Positions 11,392 through 21,262 of a stretch of DNA of 64,000 nt are shown piece after piece. A program made the translations under genes and the position numbers. The notes under the pieces were generated by a model. That model worked only from the letters and a program-made list of their open reading frames with translations, was not told the origin of the DNA and made no database searches. Source of the stretch: Aphelidium insulamus (taxonomy: Eukaryota; Aphelidiomycota; Aphelidea; Aphelidiaceae). The stretch spans positions 1 through 64,000 of the forward strand of contig JAZDSV010000064.1 of the NCBI GenBank assembly GCA_036784855.1, given 5' to 3'. Each line of letters begins with the position of its first letter. The first letter of the stretch is position 1.

Positions 11392-12348
11392 CTATCTATC
11401 AAGCGGTCTTTTGGCCGGTTTCCATTTCAGCTGATAGTTTAGCACGGGATATTCTTGCTGCTGCTGTTGTTGTAGTTGCTGTTGTTGTTCTTGTCCTCTA
11501 GTTGCACCGAGTGGCGGCACGGCGGTGTCGGGTACGCGGTCCACATGTAGCCAGTCCACGTACAGGTGCTCCGATTTGCGCACAAATGCCTTCAAATTCT
11601 CTTGCAGCTTGCGCACCTGCAGACTGTTCATGGTGCGCTCGGTGGCCACGTCCACGGGTTTCCGCTGGTACACCTGTGACGAGTTGAAATATGTATCCTA
11701 TATCTATATCGCCAATACATATTGATATATACCGCCGTTTGTCGATATGAGTGGTTGAGTGGCAGCGGTGGCAGGTGGGCGGGAATGTGCGCTGCACGAA
11801 CAGGTGGCGGCTGGTCATGCGCCATGTGCTGCTTGAACAGGCGTGGTTGCCTCAGCGCCGGATCGATAATGACGGTGGTCGGCATAGGGCATGCATTGCC
11901 CAGGTCGCCATTTGCATCTACAGTCACCAGATCATTAATTAGACAGGTCTGGCGCACACCATCACTATATGCCGTACCAGAGTGCATGTGCCTGGCCATG
12001 GCAAGCTGTGCCGATATGCGCCGGTGTACAAGCGCGTTGTCCAGATGCCACTCGCGGAACGCCATCTGCAGGTCGTGCAGCGTGACCAGCGTCCGTCCCG
12101 ACAGCTTGGCATAGTCCTGCGCTATCCAGGCCAGACTGTGCAGGTCTGCGGCCCGTGAGCTGTGGCGGCGAACACAATGAGCAACACCTACACTGCACAT
12201 AGCAGTCCATGATGGCCTCCAGGCACAGTGTGGAGCAGGCGGCATTACCACCAGAGCTAGGAGACGCAGCACCACCAGCCACTGGAGCCAGATGTTGCAT
12301 AATGGCGGCCATGCTGCGGCGAAGGCGAGCGCGATTGAATTCTTCCAT
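11392..12348 (-). CDS. TAF8: TFIID subunit TAF8-like histone-fold protein
   Basis: Three exons (12348-12194, 12159-11733, 11673-11392; introns 34 and 59 nt) give 287 residues with frame preserved. The N-terminal part is a helical histone-fold-like region (ADLHSLAWIAQDYAKLSGRT, then LHDLQMAFREW). The middle carries the TAF8 C-terminal-domain signature IPAHLPPLPLNHSYRQTAVY, the Pro-rich segment that precedes TAF10-partner and importin-binding parts in TAF8. The tail has a Gln-rich stretch encoded by a CAG/CAA-type repeat near 11455-11490. TAF8 pairs with TAF10 and nucleates TFIID assembly. An upstream in-frame GTG at 12399 is not used; the ATG at 12348 is the first good start. The 34-nt first intron is unusually short. 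The histone fold is divergent, so the call rests mainly on the Pro-rich motif. Confidence 0.65.
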
Positions 12349-12759
12349 TCTTTTTGCGAGTAAAAGTACTGCGCCACGTAAATTATCATAAGTGGTCACT
12401 CGGCTTTTGTTGTAGTCTTTAACGAACGATAAGGCATGCTCATGCTAGCCAATGCGTGCATTATGCTTGCCAGACTGCAAGTTGCAATATTATATGCATA
12501 GAGTGCGCCTGCATCGTTTATGAACACTATCATCATCGACAGGAGCCATGTACAGCAATAAGAAGATAACACTATAAAGGCAGGCGTTCCATGCTGCTAA
12601 ATACATTGTATCTAGTTGTATGTATAAATGAGCACAAAATTCCGCGGTTAAGTACGGGAGGCAGGGTTTGCAAGCGCACAAAATTCCACGGTTAAGTACG
12701 CTTGCCAGCTCCACAACAGCTTCCCAATCAATCACCGCAATCAATCAATCAATCACCGC
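12349..12759. promoter_or_regulatory. divergent intergenic region TAF8-KIN17 with paired direct repeats
   Basis: This 411-bp gap must carry the promoters of both genes. A 25-bp element beginning GCACAAAATTCC occurs at 12632-12656 and again at 12676-12700 in the same orientation, 24 of 25 positions identical and offset by 44 bp (about four helical turns). An AATC-rich run (12725-12756) directly precedes the KIN17 start codon. No TATA box was assigned with confidence. Confidence 0.5.
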
Positions 12760-14262
12760 ATGCCCAAGCACGACTTCTTCTCGCCCAAAGCCATCGGCAA
12801 CCGCATCAAGGCCAAGGGGCTGCAGAAACTGCGATGGTACTGCGAGATGTGCCAGAAGCAGTGCCGCGATGACAACGGCTTCTCCATGCACATGAAGTCC
12901 GAGTCGCACCAGCGCCAGATGAAGCTCTTTGGCGAGAACGCCGGCCGCATCCTCGACACCAACTCGCGCCAGTTCGAGACGGTCTTTCTCAAGATCCTGT
13001 CTGTGCGGTGCGTGATATAAATGTGTGGTGATGGTGCATCGTATTGCACTGGTCCATCGGAGTTAATGTCACCGTGGCTGTAGGTACGGGACGAGACGCG
13101 TCGCCGCCAACCAAGTCTACCAAGAGTACATTGCCGACCGCAACCATCTGCACATGAATGCCACAAAGTGGTCATCGCTGGCCGGATTTGTGCGCTCGCT
13201 GGGTCAGCGGAATATCTGCGTGGTGGACGAGACGGACAAGGGCTGGTTCGTGCAGTGGATAGACACATCGTCCAAGACACTGGCGCAGCAGGATGCCATC
13301 CAGAAGCAGGAGCGGCTCAAGCGCGACCAGGATGAGGAGGAGCGCCGTCAAATAGCGGAGCAGATTGAGCGTGGGCGGCTGGCTGCCAACATTCGTCCAG
13401 TGGTGCGTACTGGTTGTCTCTGTGTAACATTGGATGCAAATATATATATATATATATATACTTGTTGAGTATCTGTATATGTGCTCTAATTGATACACAG
13501 GAATACACTGAATTGTCACGGACGGCCGACAGCCAGCGGATATCAATTGCTGTTGCGCCTATAAAATCTGCAAACCCTGCTGCACCCTCGCTGCGGAAAG
13601 TTAAAGCTGTTTCTGCATTCGCCGACGACGAGGAGGACGACGAGCAAGATGGCAGCAAAGTTAAACTCGCCGAAACAGACGACAAGAAGGACCACGGCCA
13701 TGACGATCAGGCGCACAGAGATGGCTACTCGTACAAGAAGCTGGCCATGACATTCATGGAGCCATCATCGGCACCGTCCCACAAGCGACGGAGATCCCGG
13801 TCGCCCAGGCCGCGATCCCCTCCGCCACACAGGGAAAATAATGAAGTCTCTACCTCTCACCACGCCAGAATGGAAGAAGATGCCGAGTCTGTGGTGTCTG
13901 ACGAACAAGCATGGATCCAGCCGGGCATTGTAGTCAAAGTGACCAGTGAGACGCTGGCTGGCGGCAAGTATCACCGTGCCAAGGGAGAAATCGTGCGACT
14001 GTGCGGAGAATTTATCGCCGAGGTGCGCATGCTGCAATCCGGCGATGTGGTACGGGTGGATCAGGCACATCTAGAAACGGTGCTACCTGCCATCGGCGGT
14101 CAGGTGCGGATGTTGATGGGTGACTTGACTGGCAAGTTGGGCCGCCTGGTATCCGTGGACGTGGACCGGTTCCAGGCGCAAGTTGCCATCAACGATGATG
14201 AAGGAGATGCCCGCTGGTTTGACTATGATGCCATTTCCAAACACAGTGGTATTGGTTCATAG
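12760..14262 (+). CDS. KIN: KIN17-like DNA/RNA-binding zinc-finger protein
   Basis: Three exons (12760-13007, 13084-13402, 13501-14262; introns 76 and 98 nt) encode 442 residues. The start MPKHDFFSPKAIGNRIKAKG and the C2H2 finger (CEMCQKQC then HMKSESHQRQM) are hallmark KIN17 features, followed by the conserved winged-helix-like region (GWFVQWIDTSS). A Ser/Arg-rich nuclear segment (RRRSRSPRPRSPPP) leads to the C-terminal tandem SH3/KOW domains, with GKLGRL in the last. KIN17 acts in DNA replication, UV response and spliceosome-linked RNA binding in the nucleus. Intron 2 contains a (TA)n tract. The family has about 390-400 residues in animals, so this one is slightly longer in the linker. It is convergent with CWC27, 64 bp apart. 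Confidence 0.93.
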
Positions 14263-14326
14263 ATTGTATTCTGTTATAAGGCATCTTTTAGAACAACAAT
14301 TGTATAGATTGAAAATGCAATTGTAT

Positions 14327-15759
14327 TCAACGATTTCCTTGTGCGCCACGCCGCTTTGACGAGTCCCATTCACGGCCATTGCTGCTGAAATGTTCCACAT
14401 TTAGTTTGCCGGATGCAATTAGCTTGGCGCGCTGTTCCCGCGGGTCAATCACCTCCAGCGACTCCAAGTTGTCCATGCGCCGGGCACCCGGGTCCAGCAG
14501 ATTCTTACCGGTCAGATCCTCGTCAAAGTGCAGCTCGTGGCCCATCCACGCCGCCGCATCACTGCCATCATCCGCGCCATCAGCAGCTGCATTGGCGTCA
14601 TCAGCTGCACGGCACGACGCACACTTGGGAATGTTGTGCAGCTTGCAGGGAACTCCAGCGTCAACATCGCCTCCAGCAGCGGCACGATGGCCATTGTCGG
14701 CGGTGGTGGCTGTGCGCAGCTTCTGTTTGAAGGCGTTCAGCCGGGACAGCACATCAGCCTCGTCATTGCCGGCCTTGCCGCTGCGACCGCCCACCACGAC
14801 CCGATTGCCGCACCTGGCGGATGCAAAGAACTTTTGCCGTTCGGCTTCCAGTGGCGATGCCGCGACTGCCGCCGGTTTGGCTTTTGCTGTCGACTGTGAA
14901 GCGCCGCTAAAGGCAATTACCGGCCGCGTGGCCTTGTCCAACTGCAAAATCTCTCGGCGCAACCGCTCAATTTCGGCCGCAGACTCTTTTGTGCCGCTCT
15001 TGCCGGCGGCGTCTGTTGCATGTGGTGTGGAATCCGTTGAGGTTGCAGTGGCACGATTAGCCGTACCTAGCGAATCCTCCACGTCTGCACTGCTCTTCAG
15101 TTTCTTGGCGGTATGCTTGGGTAGCAGAGATGCTGCAGCATTATCGACTTTAGTGTTTCCGCTGTCTTCATCGTCATCAAAGGAGAGCAGCTTGGTATTT
15201 CTGATGTCCCACATGAGTAACACGATATAAAACAGTCTGTCACGAACTTGACGGCCAGACGGTCCCGGTGGTGCTTGGCACGCAGCTGCTGTGCCGACTC
15301 GGCGGCATTGGTGGGTATGCGAAGCCGCGCACGTGGCACCATATCTTCGAACGGGTTCAACAACACCGTCACCGACTTTACGCTGGCCGGGTAGACGGGA
15401 CGGTCCGTATCAGGCTCCACCTCTCCCTCGGCGATCTTGAGCACGTTGAACATGGTGTCGCCCACCACCTACGTATTCATGCATGCAGCACATTAGGATC
15501 TGTTGCAGTAGTGTGAATGACATCGATGGATCACCTTGCCAAAGATGGTGTGCAGCCCATTCAACTCCTCGGTGCGGTCGAGAGTTATAAAAAACTGCGA
15601 CAGATTCTCATTGGCCACCGCATTGGCCATGGCCATCACGCCGCGGTGCGTGAACCGTAGCCGTGAGTGGAACTCGCTCGGGAACGGCGCGCCATATATG
15701 CTTTCGCCGCCGCTGCCGGTGCCCGTGGGATCTGCGCGCGTTATACCAAGGGCATATGT

Positions 15760-15796
<37 letters not shown>

Positions 15797-16044
15797 TATA
15801 GATGAAGTGTGTATGCACACACAATACACAGATACAGCCACGCACCGCCACCCTGTAGAATGAAGCCGGGGACCAGCCGGTGGAATTTGGTGCCGTCATA
15901 CGCGCCCTCCAGACACAGCTGCACAAAGTTGCGCACGGCTTTGGGCGCCTCCTTGGGCCACAGCTCGATCTCAATGTCGCCGGCCGTGGTGTGCAGCAGC
16001 ACTTTGCCGCGCGTCGGCGGCTCCGTGATGTACAGCGAGCTCAT
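14327..16044 (-). CDS. CWC27: Spliceosomal peptidyl-prolyl isomerase CWC27
   Basis: Four exons (16044-15846, 15731-15535, 15468-15248, 15200-14327) give 496 residues. It starts MSSLYITEPPTRGKVLLHTT, identical in plan to CWC27, followed by the cyclophilin fold (KFHRLVPGFILQGG, ENLSQFFITLD, LNGLHTIFGKV) and the post-cyclophilin segment NTKLLSF. The long C-terminal part is acidic and Ala-rich with a coiled-coil segment (ESAAEIERLRREILQLDKA) and the conserved ending near REWDSSKRR. CWC27 belongs to the activated spliceosome (Bact), contacting CWC22. Its isomerase pocket is usually degenerate, so a structural role is likely. Introns are 114, 66 and 47 nt; the first holds a 33-bp (TA)n run. The ATG fits the family start exactly. 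Confidence 0.93.
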
Positions 16045-16468
16045 TGGTGATTGTATTGTTGGTGTTGTATTATTTAACTGTATTTACGTAGATCGGCTCT
16101 GTGTGTGCAATACACAAGATTGCCATGTGTGCAATGTGAAGCTCACTATGCTATGCAAATACGATAAATCCCGCTGAAAGTAAAAGCTACCCGAGCAGTT
16201 GCGGTGCAGCTGTCCGTGAACGTTACCGCATGACTCTTACATATCCTAGTTATTCATTGCGTGCGATATTATGCATGACATCTAGTCTTTACAACGGTTG
16301 ATGCGCTGCGCTATCTCACTACAAAGTCCAGAGAAATGCTTCAGGATTAATTTTTGTAATAGTGCAAGCTTCGGCATCTTCTACCTTCTAAACGGCGGCT
16401 AAATATAACACATTCTTTTCACGGATTCTTTACGTCAACAGGTGCCATAATCATTGCATAAAAGTGTA
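16045..16468. other. intergenic spacer CWC27-LIM gene
   Basis: A 424-bp AT-richer spacer between two minus-strand genes. It must contain the CWC27 promoter and the 3' end of the LIM gene. I see no repeat, RNA gene or further coding frame in it. Confidence 0.4.
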
Positions 16469-17649
16469 TTAGGTGACAACCGATGGCTGCTCGGCCAACG
16501 TGGACAGCAGCAGCGCGTCCAGTTGCTGCACCATGCGTCCAATATCTTGACTGCCTCTGCGGTGGTCGCTGGACGCACTGCTTGCCGATAGTGGTGGTGG
16601 CGTTGTTGTGTTTAGCGGGACGGACGACGGACGTGTGTCTGGTGTCATTGCCAGCGAGAGTGACATGGAGGCGCGCAGTGCTTGGAAATTCCTTCTTCGC
16701 TGTTGTTGTTGCAGTTGCTGTTGATGCAGCTTGCCCGGGGTGTCTGATGTGGCTGATAGTGTGTCGGCAGCCGATGAGCACAGTGACAGTGCGGTGGTGC
16801 CATCGTCATAGTCATTGTCGTCATCATCCGTGGAGGGTATATAGTGGGGAGAGTCGCCAAGTGGATCCGGCAAAGGCGGCATTATTTTGGGCGATGCCAT
16901 GGATGTCACGGAGCACGGTGATGAGGGCGTGAGTGGCGGAGCAGAGCTACGCTCGTTGTAGTTGGCAGAAGAATCTGTTGTAGTAGCGGTACCGATGTAA
17001 CTGCAGCTGGTGGAAGAGCGCGACATGGCCGAGCTGCGTTCGATGTAGCTGGTGGAAGCAGTTGCAGTATCGCCACCGTAACTGCAGCTGGTCATGGTCC
17101 CGATGGGAGAGTGTGGAGTGGAGAAACGCGAGCCAATTGCCGCGCTCATGGATTTTCGTAACCGGACAATTGGTCGCGGTGCCGAGGAGGACAGAGTGGA
17201 GACGGGGCGCGGAGAGGAGCGCGATGCGGGCCGGTTGCCCTCCACATTGACCATGGATGAGGTGCGACGCGGTGGTGCAATCTGTTTGGCGGCGGTGCCT
17301 GCAGCGGCCGGCTGCCGACCAACACATGTGCCGCCAACGCAGCCAGGCCGGCCATCTGGCCGTATCTCATAGTTCTTCTCAATGGGCCGCAGACAGGTGG
17401 AGCAGCGCAGACACTCGCGGTGGTAGGCACGGCCGTCATGCAGCTGCCGATGCCGTCCATTAATCTGCGTGACACATCCCGCGCAAGACAAAGCCCTCAG
17501 CGACTCTCGCTTGGCACGGCATCGCTTGCACAGCATGCTGGACAGCTCCTACAAGTGCGTCGGCCATGATCAGCCCAAGTGTACGCATTTGCATTTGCAA
17601 TACCCACCAGCAGGTCCAGCGGCGCATCACACGACACGCAAGTCTCCAT
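16469..17649 (-). CDS. LIM-type zinc-finger protein with long Ser-rich tail
   Basis: Two exons (17649-17608 and 17548-16469; intron 59 nt) encode 373 residues. The N-terminus has a CxxC...CxxC pair (METCVSC and MLCKRCRAKR), then a LIM half-site CAGC...YHRECLRCSTC, so the first about 75 residues bind zinc in a LIM-like fold. From there on the protein is disordered: Ser/Thr/Pro-rich, with recurring SCSY and ERSSA motifs at about residues 160-215, an acidic DDDDNDYDD block and a Gln-rich run near residue 285. LIM proteins of this layout act as adaptors at actin or signalling sites. A second full LIM module is missing. Specific function unknown. Confidence 0.7.
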
Positions 17650-17885
17650 TGGCGGATGCACTCAGTTGATATCAATGCACGGCACGGCAGAGGAAAGCAG
17701 AAAGTGGTGGAATAGAAACGTGAAATTCAGACGAACGAACCGGCAGAACGGACGCCGCGATTATCGCCTTATCGATCAGACACACACACGTTAACGATAA
17801 TCGATTGTCTGTTTTGGTGTGTGCATTTGGTGTGTCAATAACGTGCATAAAGTGCTTTAACTCGTGCTATCTATATATCTCTCTG

Positions 17886-17946
<61 letters not shown>

Positions 17947-18265
17947 ATCCATCTATACTCTATCTATCCATCTATCTCTATCTATCTATCTATCTATATC
18001 TATCTATCTATCGGTTTATCCACTGTATTCCAATATGTCTGTCTATCTGTCTACATATATCTATATATCTATCGGTTTATCCACTGTATTCCAATATGTC
18101 TATCTATCTATCTGTCTATATCTATGTATCTATCGGTTCATCCACTCTATCCAATATATCTATCTATCTATCTGTCTATCTGTCTATCTATTTACTCTAT
18201 TTATCTATCTATTCACTCTATCTATCTTGTTTGTGTGTAGATATACTGTACTGTACCATATGCAT
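17650..18265. other. spacer dominated by a tetranucleotide satellite
   Basis: The space between the LIM gene and the mannosyltransferase gene is mostly the TCTA satellite described separately. The first about 200 bp (17650-17860) must carry the LIM promoter. Long open frames rich in Ile, Tyr, Leu and Ser across the satellite are simple translations of the repeat and not genes. Confidence 0.6.
17870..18230. repeat. (TCTA)n microsatellite with an embedded 60-bp minisatellite
   Basis: About 360 bp of TCTA/TCTG units. From 18012 a higher-order unit of about 60 bp, starting CGGTTTATCCACTGTATTCC, is present three times (about 18012, 18072 and 18132, the last diverged). The array lies just beyond the stop codon of the downstream minus-strand gene. 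Confidence 0.92.
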
Positions 18266-19614
18266 TCAATGAAAGACAATGTAGCGCGGTAAGCCAATGA
18301 TGCGCACTCCCATAGCCGTCTGGTTATGTCATTGAATGTACATTTAATCATGTATACACACATACTAGCATCTGTGCAAAGCCCTCGGTCTCCAGCGTGT
18401 GTTTGTATGGCACTGCGGGGAACAGGAATCCATCGCGGTGCAGGTTGGCCTCCACGAGTAGCACGGTTCCTAGCACAAGTATTACTGACAATACATACAT
18501 ACACGCTGATTGTTCAAAAGATTAAAACAGCACCACTCACCGCCCACACCGTCCAGCTCCATGATGTCGGTGGGCAGTGTGGGTGGGGCATCTGCCAGAC
18601 ACACGCGTCCCGTCTCCACGCCCGTATACCCCTCAAACACCAGCTGGTCGTCACTTAAGGAGTCAAGGATGCGGTGTGACCGCGCCGTGCTTGCCCACGC
18701 ATTCCTGTCATACACATTGGCCTTGACGCGTGTCATATTGTGTACATGCAGTGAAGTGTAAAGATTACGATGCAGAGAAGGAATACGCACAATACTAGTG
18801 TATATGCATTTACGTACCTCACCGCGGGTGGCATCGGCGGGTGACATGCAGTTGGGCACGGTGACGGGTGCATGGTACCGCATCAGGTCCTCAATGAGCG
18901 TGGGCGGATAGTAGGTCAAGTCGGCGTCCAGCCACAGTACCCACTGCTCATCCACCAGCGCGCTCTGTACCAGAAAGTTCCTACACATGTCCACCAGTGG
19001 TCTATGAATATAGAGTATACACACCTGCTCATGGCCATAATGCTACGCCTCTCCGCCTGGTAGTAGTAGCCGTGACGTTTGGCGTATGGGACGCGCACCG
19101 TCGTGTAGTTGCGCTGCAAAACAGTGGCGCGCCTGAATGGTTGCTGCTGGGGGTTGGCTTCATCATCACCACCGGCGCCACGGGACATGAGGCGGTCCAG
19201 TTGTGCCGTGACTGCGGCCAGCGTGCCGTCGTCCGAGTCCGACACCAGCACGCCCAGTGAGAGCTTGTCGCGCCGGTACGTCAGCCCGGCCAGCAGGTCA
19301 AAGTAGCGTGCAAGGTGCGTCGCCGTGTTCTTCATCGGAGTCAGTATGAGCACGGTGCCGTCCACCTGTTCCTGTCGTTGTGACTGCTGTTGTTGCTGCT
19401 GGTCTGCACCATCGTGTGCATTGTGCGTGCGGACAAGACGCGTCCACCGCTGACTGGACTTGTGTGACAGCGGCGGTTGGAATCGCACCGTGTATGGCTT
19501 GCCGAATGGATGCGTGGCGGTCCATGCCGTACCATGGAGCATTAGCACCAGCAGCAAGGCAAACGCGGTAAATAGAGTAGCAGCCAGCAAGGCATTCATC
19601 ACGTGCAAGCGCAT
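18266..19614 (-). CDS. Anp1/Mnn9/Van1-type Golgi mannosyltransferase
   Basis: Five exons (19614-19025, 18980-18818, 18721-18541, 18469-18366, 18319-18266) sum to 363 residues. It is a type II membrane protein: a short N-tail, a signal anchor at about residues 6-24 (ALLAATLFTAFALLLVLML), a Gln-rich stem, then the Anp1 catalytic domain. ILTPMKN, VSDSDDGT, RRSIMAMSRNFLVQSAL, the DxD-containing LWLDADLTYYPPTLIEDL and the closing ETEGFAQML...IIGLPRYIVFH all match the family. These enzymes extend the alpha-1,6-mannose backbone of N-glycans in the cis-Golgi of fungi. The 96-nt segment 18722-18817 has good splice ends but is in frame without stops, so it may be optionally retained. The ATG at 19599 is an alternative start. 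Confidence 0.88.
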
Positions 19615-19809
19615 GCAGATGTATGTGTGTGCTATGTACTCGGACTGTGCCACGCTGTCAGTGTGATGTCGGCTGTCATGTCAGTGATGGATGCGCTGTC
19701 AGTGCCGGCTGTCACTGTCGGTGGTGTCAAGGTACAGTATGCAGTGTATGATCACACAGGCTTCACATACACACAGCAGGATGCTTCACATCAGTCTATG
19801 AGTTTATAG

Positions 19810-20686
19810 TCAGCGTCGAAGACACTGAGGCAACGCCTTGAGTGCACCGTCCAGCGCGTACACTCCCAGGTAGTAGAGCACAAGCTCCAGCAGCGCCGAT
19901 GCCCAGCGCGGGATGCCCAGACAGGGATCGGTGGAGCAGTAGAACTCTGTGCTGCTCTGCGTCCGCAACAGGCCACTTGGCGGGCTATCGCGGCGTACCA
20001 GGCGAGACCGCGCTAGCACATCATCTGCCACGCGGTCATAGTCGACATCGGGCGGTAGTCGCACAGGTCGCACTGGCCGCCACAGGCTTCTCTGCCGCGA
20101 CACGGCATGCATTATGCATAGTATTTGGCTGCGCGCTTCGGCCAGCCGGACTTGTTGTCGCAACTGATCGACTTCCTTGCGCCGGGATTGATGGGTTTTC
20201 TTGCGCCGCACGGCATCGAGGTCCTGGTGCACACCGCAGGACGCCAAGTACTGCTCGCCCAGGCTGTCAAACTTTTTCTCCAGGTAGCGCAGAATCTGGT
20301 CCGCGTGCGTTAATTGGTGCGAATAGTCATCTGCGAAGGAGTTCAGCCGCTTGACCAGGTCCAGTTTCTCTTGTGCGGTGGCGCGGCTCTGGAATTCGTC
20401 GCTCAAGTACCGCTTGGTGAGTTCGCTGTGCAAACGCCGCAGTTCCATGGCGCATTTGCGCTTGGCGCGACTGTGCGGCCGGTGCACATGGCAGGTGACC
20501 TCGGACGCGACTTTGCTGAAGACTTGGCCGGGAGTGACCGCGCTGTGCAAAAGTAAGCATTAGACACGCCAGAAGCAGAGTGATGTGTGTGTGTGTGTGT
20601 GTGTGTGTGAGTGTCGGTACGTACCTAGTGTGTGCAATACACAGTGCAGCTATGGCTACAATGCGCGCGACCACAGCCAACTGCAT
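19810..20686 (-). CDS. secreted or ER membrane coiled-coil protein, unrecognised
   Basis: Two exons (20686-20625 and 20542-19810; intron 82 nt with a (CA)n run) give 264 residues. Residues 1-20 form a clear signal peptide (MQLAVVARIVAIAALCIAHT). A Cys-bounded basic segment (CHVHRPHSRAKRKC) and a long helical, coiled-coil-like stretch follow. Near the end is one hydrophobic segment (ALLELVLYYLGVYAL) that could span or enter a membrane. In-frame ATGs exist further upstream at 20752, but only the one at 20686 puts the signal at the N-terminus. The layout (signal, Cys-rich start, coiled coil, C-terminal hydrophobic part) is loosely like nuclear-fusion proteins of the Kar5/GEX1 group, but no diagnostic motif supports that. 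Confidence 0.6.
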
Positions 20687-21262
20687 ATGATGTATATGAG
20701 AGGTCTGTGCAGGTTGGCAGGAGATCTTGCTCATCATCTGGCACGTGTTCATCCGCGGCCTCTGATTGGTTAGATCGCGCTCCCGGTAATCGTCGTTATT
20801 AAGTGGTATTAAAGTATTTAAGTGGGGTTAAATAACAAAGTTGTGCTTGTGATAAAATGGGCGATGGAATGGGTGTATTTTTTGTGACCTGTTGAGCGTT
20901 TAGGGCAAGGCTGCTTCCATTGTCGATACAGTGGTCGAGCACTGGCAGATTTTGACAGCATCACAGCTCCGTCAGTATTAAGCGATTGTGGCAGCAACTC
21001 TCTCTGTTGTAACCCAAGAGACCATTATTTAAGAATTAATTAAGAAAGCATTCACTACTTTGCCGTATGTAAAATGACCCCTCTATGTTAATAAGATGCA
21101 CCTGTGTAGATAGAGGTACCCAAGCTCTCCATAGCTTGGGTACCTCGGCGACAGGCTGTTGCCGTCTATGTATAATACAGAATATACAGAATATTATTGT
21201 TGTTATTACAGTGTATTTATTTACGTCCACTGCATGCTAGTGTGACATTTACATAGTCAATA
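20687..21262. promoter_or_regulatory. divergent promoter region before Beclin, with hairpin
   Basis: This 576-bp gap separates divergent genes. A CTGATTGGTTAG motif (inverted CCAAT box) lies at about 20760. A perfect inverted repeat (listed separately) lies 117 bp before the Beclin ATG. AT-rich DNA with a TATGTATAATA motif follows at about 21168. No further gene is visible. Confidence 0.45.
21113..21146. repeat. perfect 14-bp inverted repeat (hairpin) with 6-nt loop
   Basis: Arms GAGGTACCCAAGCT (21113-21126) and its exact reverse complement (21133-21146) flank the loop CTCCAT. It lies 117-150 bp upstream of the Beclin start codon, so it could be a DNA regulatory site or an RNA hairpin in the 5' leader. 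No U-tract follows, and a bacterial-type terminator makes no sense here. Confidence 0.85.

Noticed and set aside
14379-15230. 283-codon plus-strand frame opposite CWC27
   Set aside because: Antisense shadow of the GC-rich, Ala/Ser-coding CWC27 exon; no domain.
17870-18230. CRISPR array
   Set aside because: Units are contiguous simple repeats without unique spacers, in a eukaryote.
17805-18292. long Ile/Tyr/Leu/Ser repeat proteins
   Set aside because: Pure translation of the TCTA satellite in different frames.
18981-19024. a 23-nt intron in the mannosyltransferase gene
   Set aside because: Using the next AG (44-nt intron) restores the family reading SRNFLVQSAL, so the ultra-short intron is not needed.
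21113-21146. rho-independent terminator
   Set aside because: The hairpin lacks a U-run and this is a eukaryotic nuclear locus.
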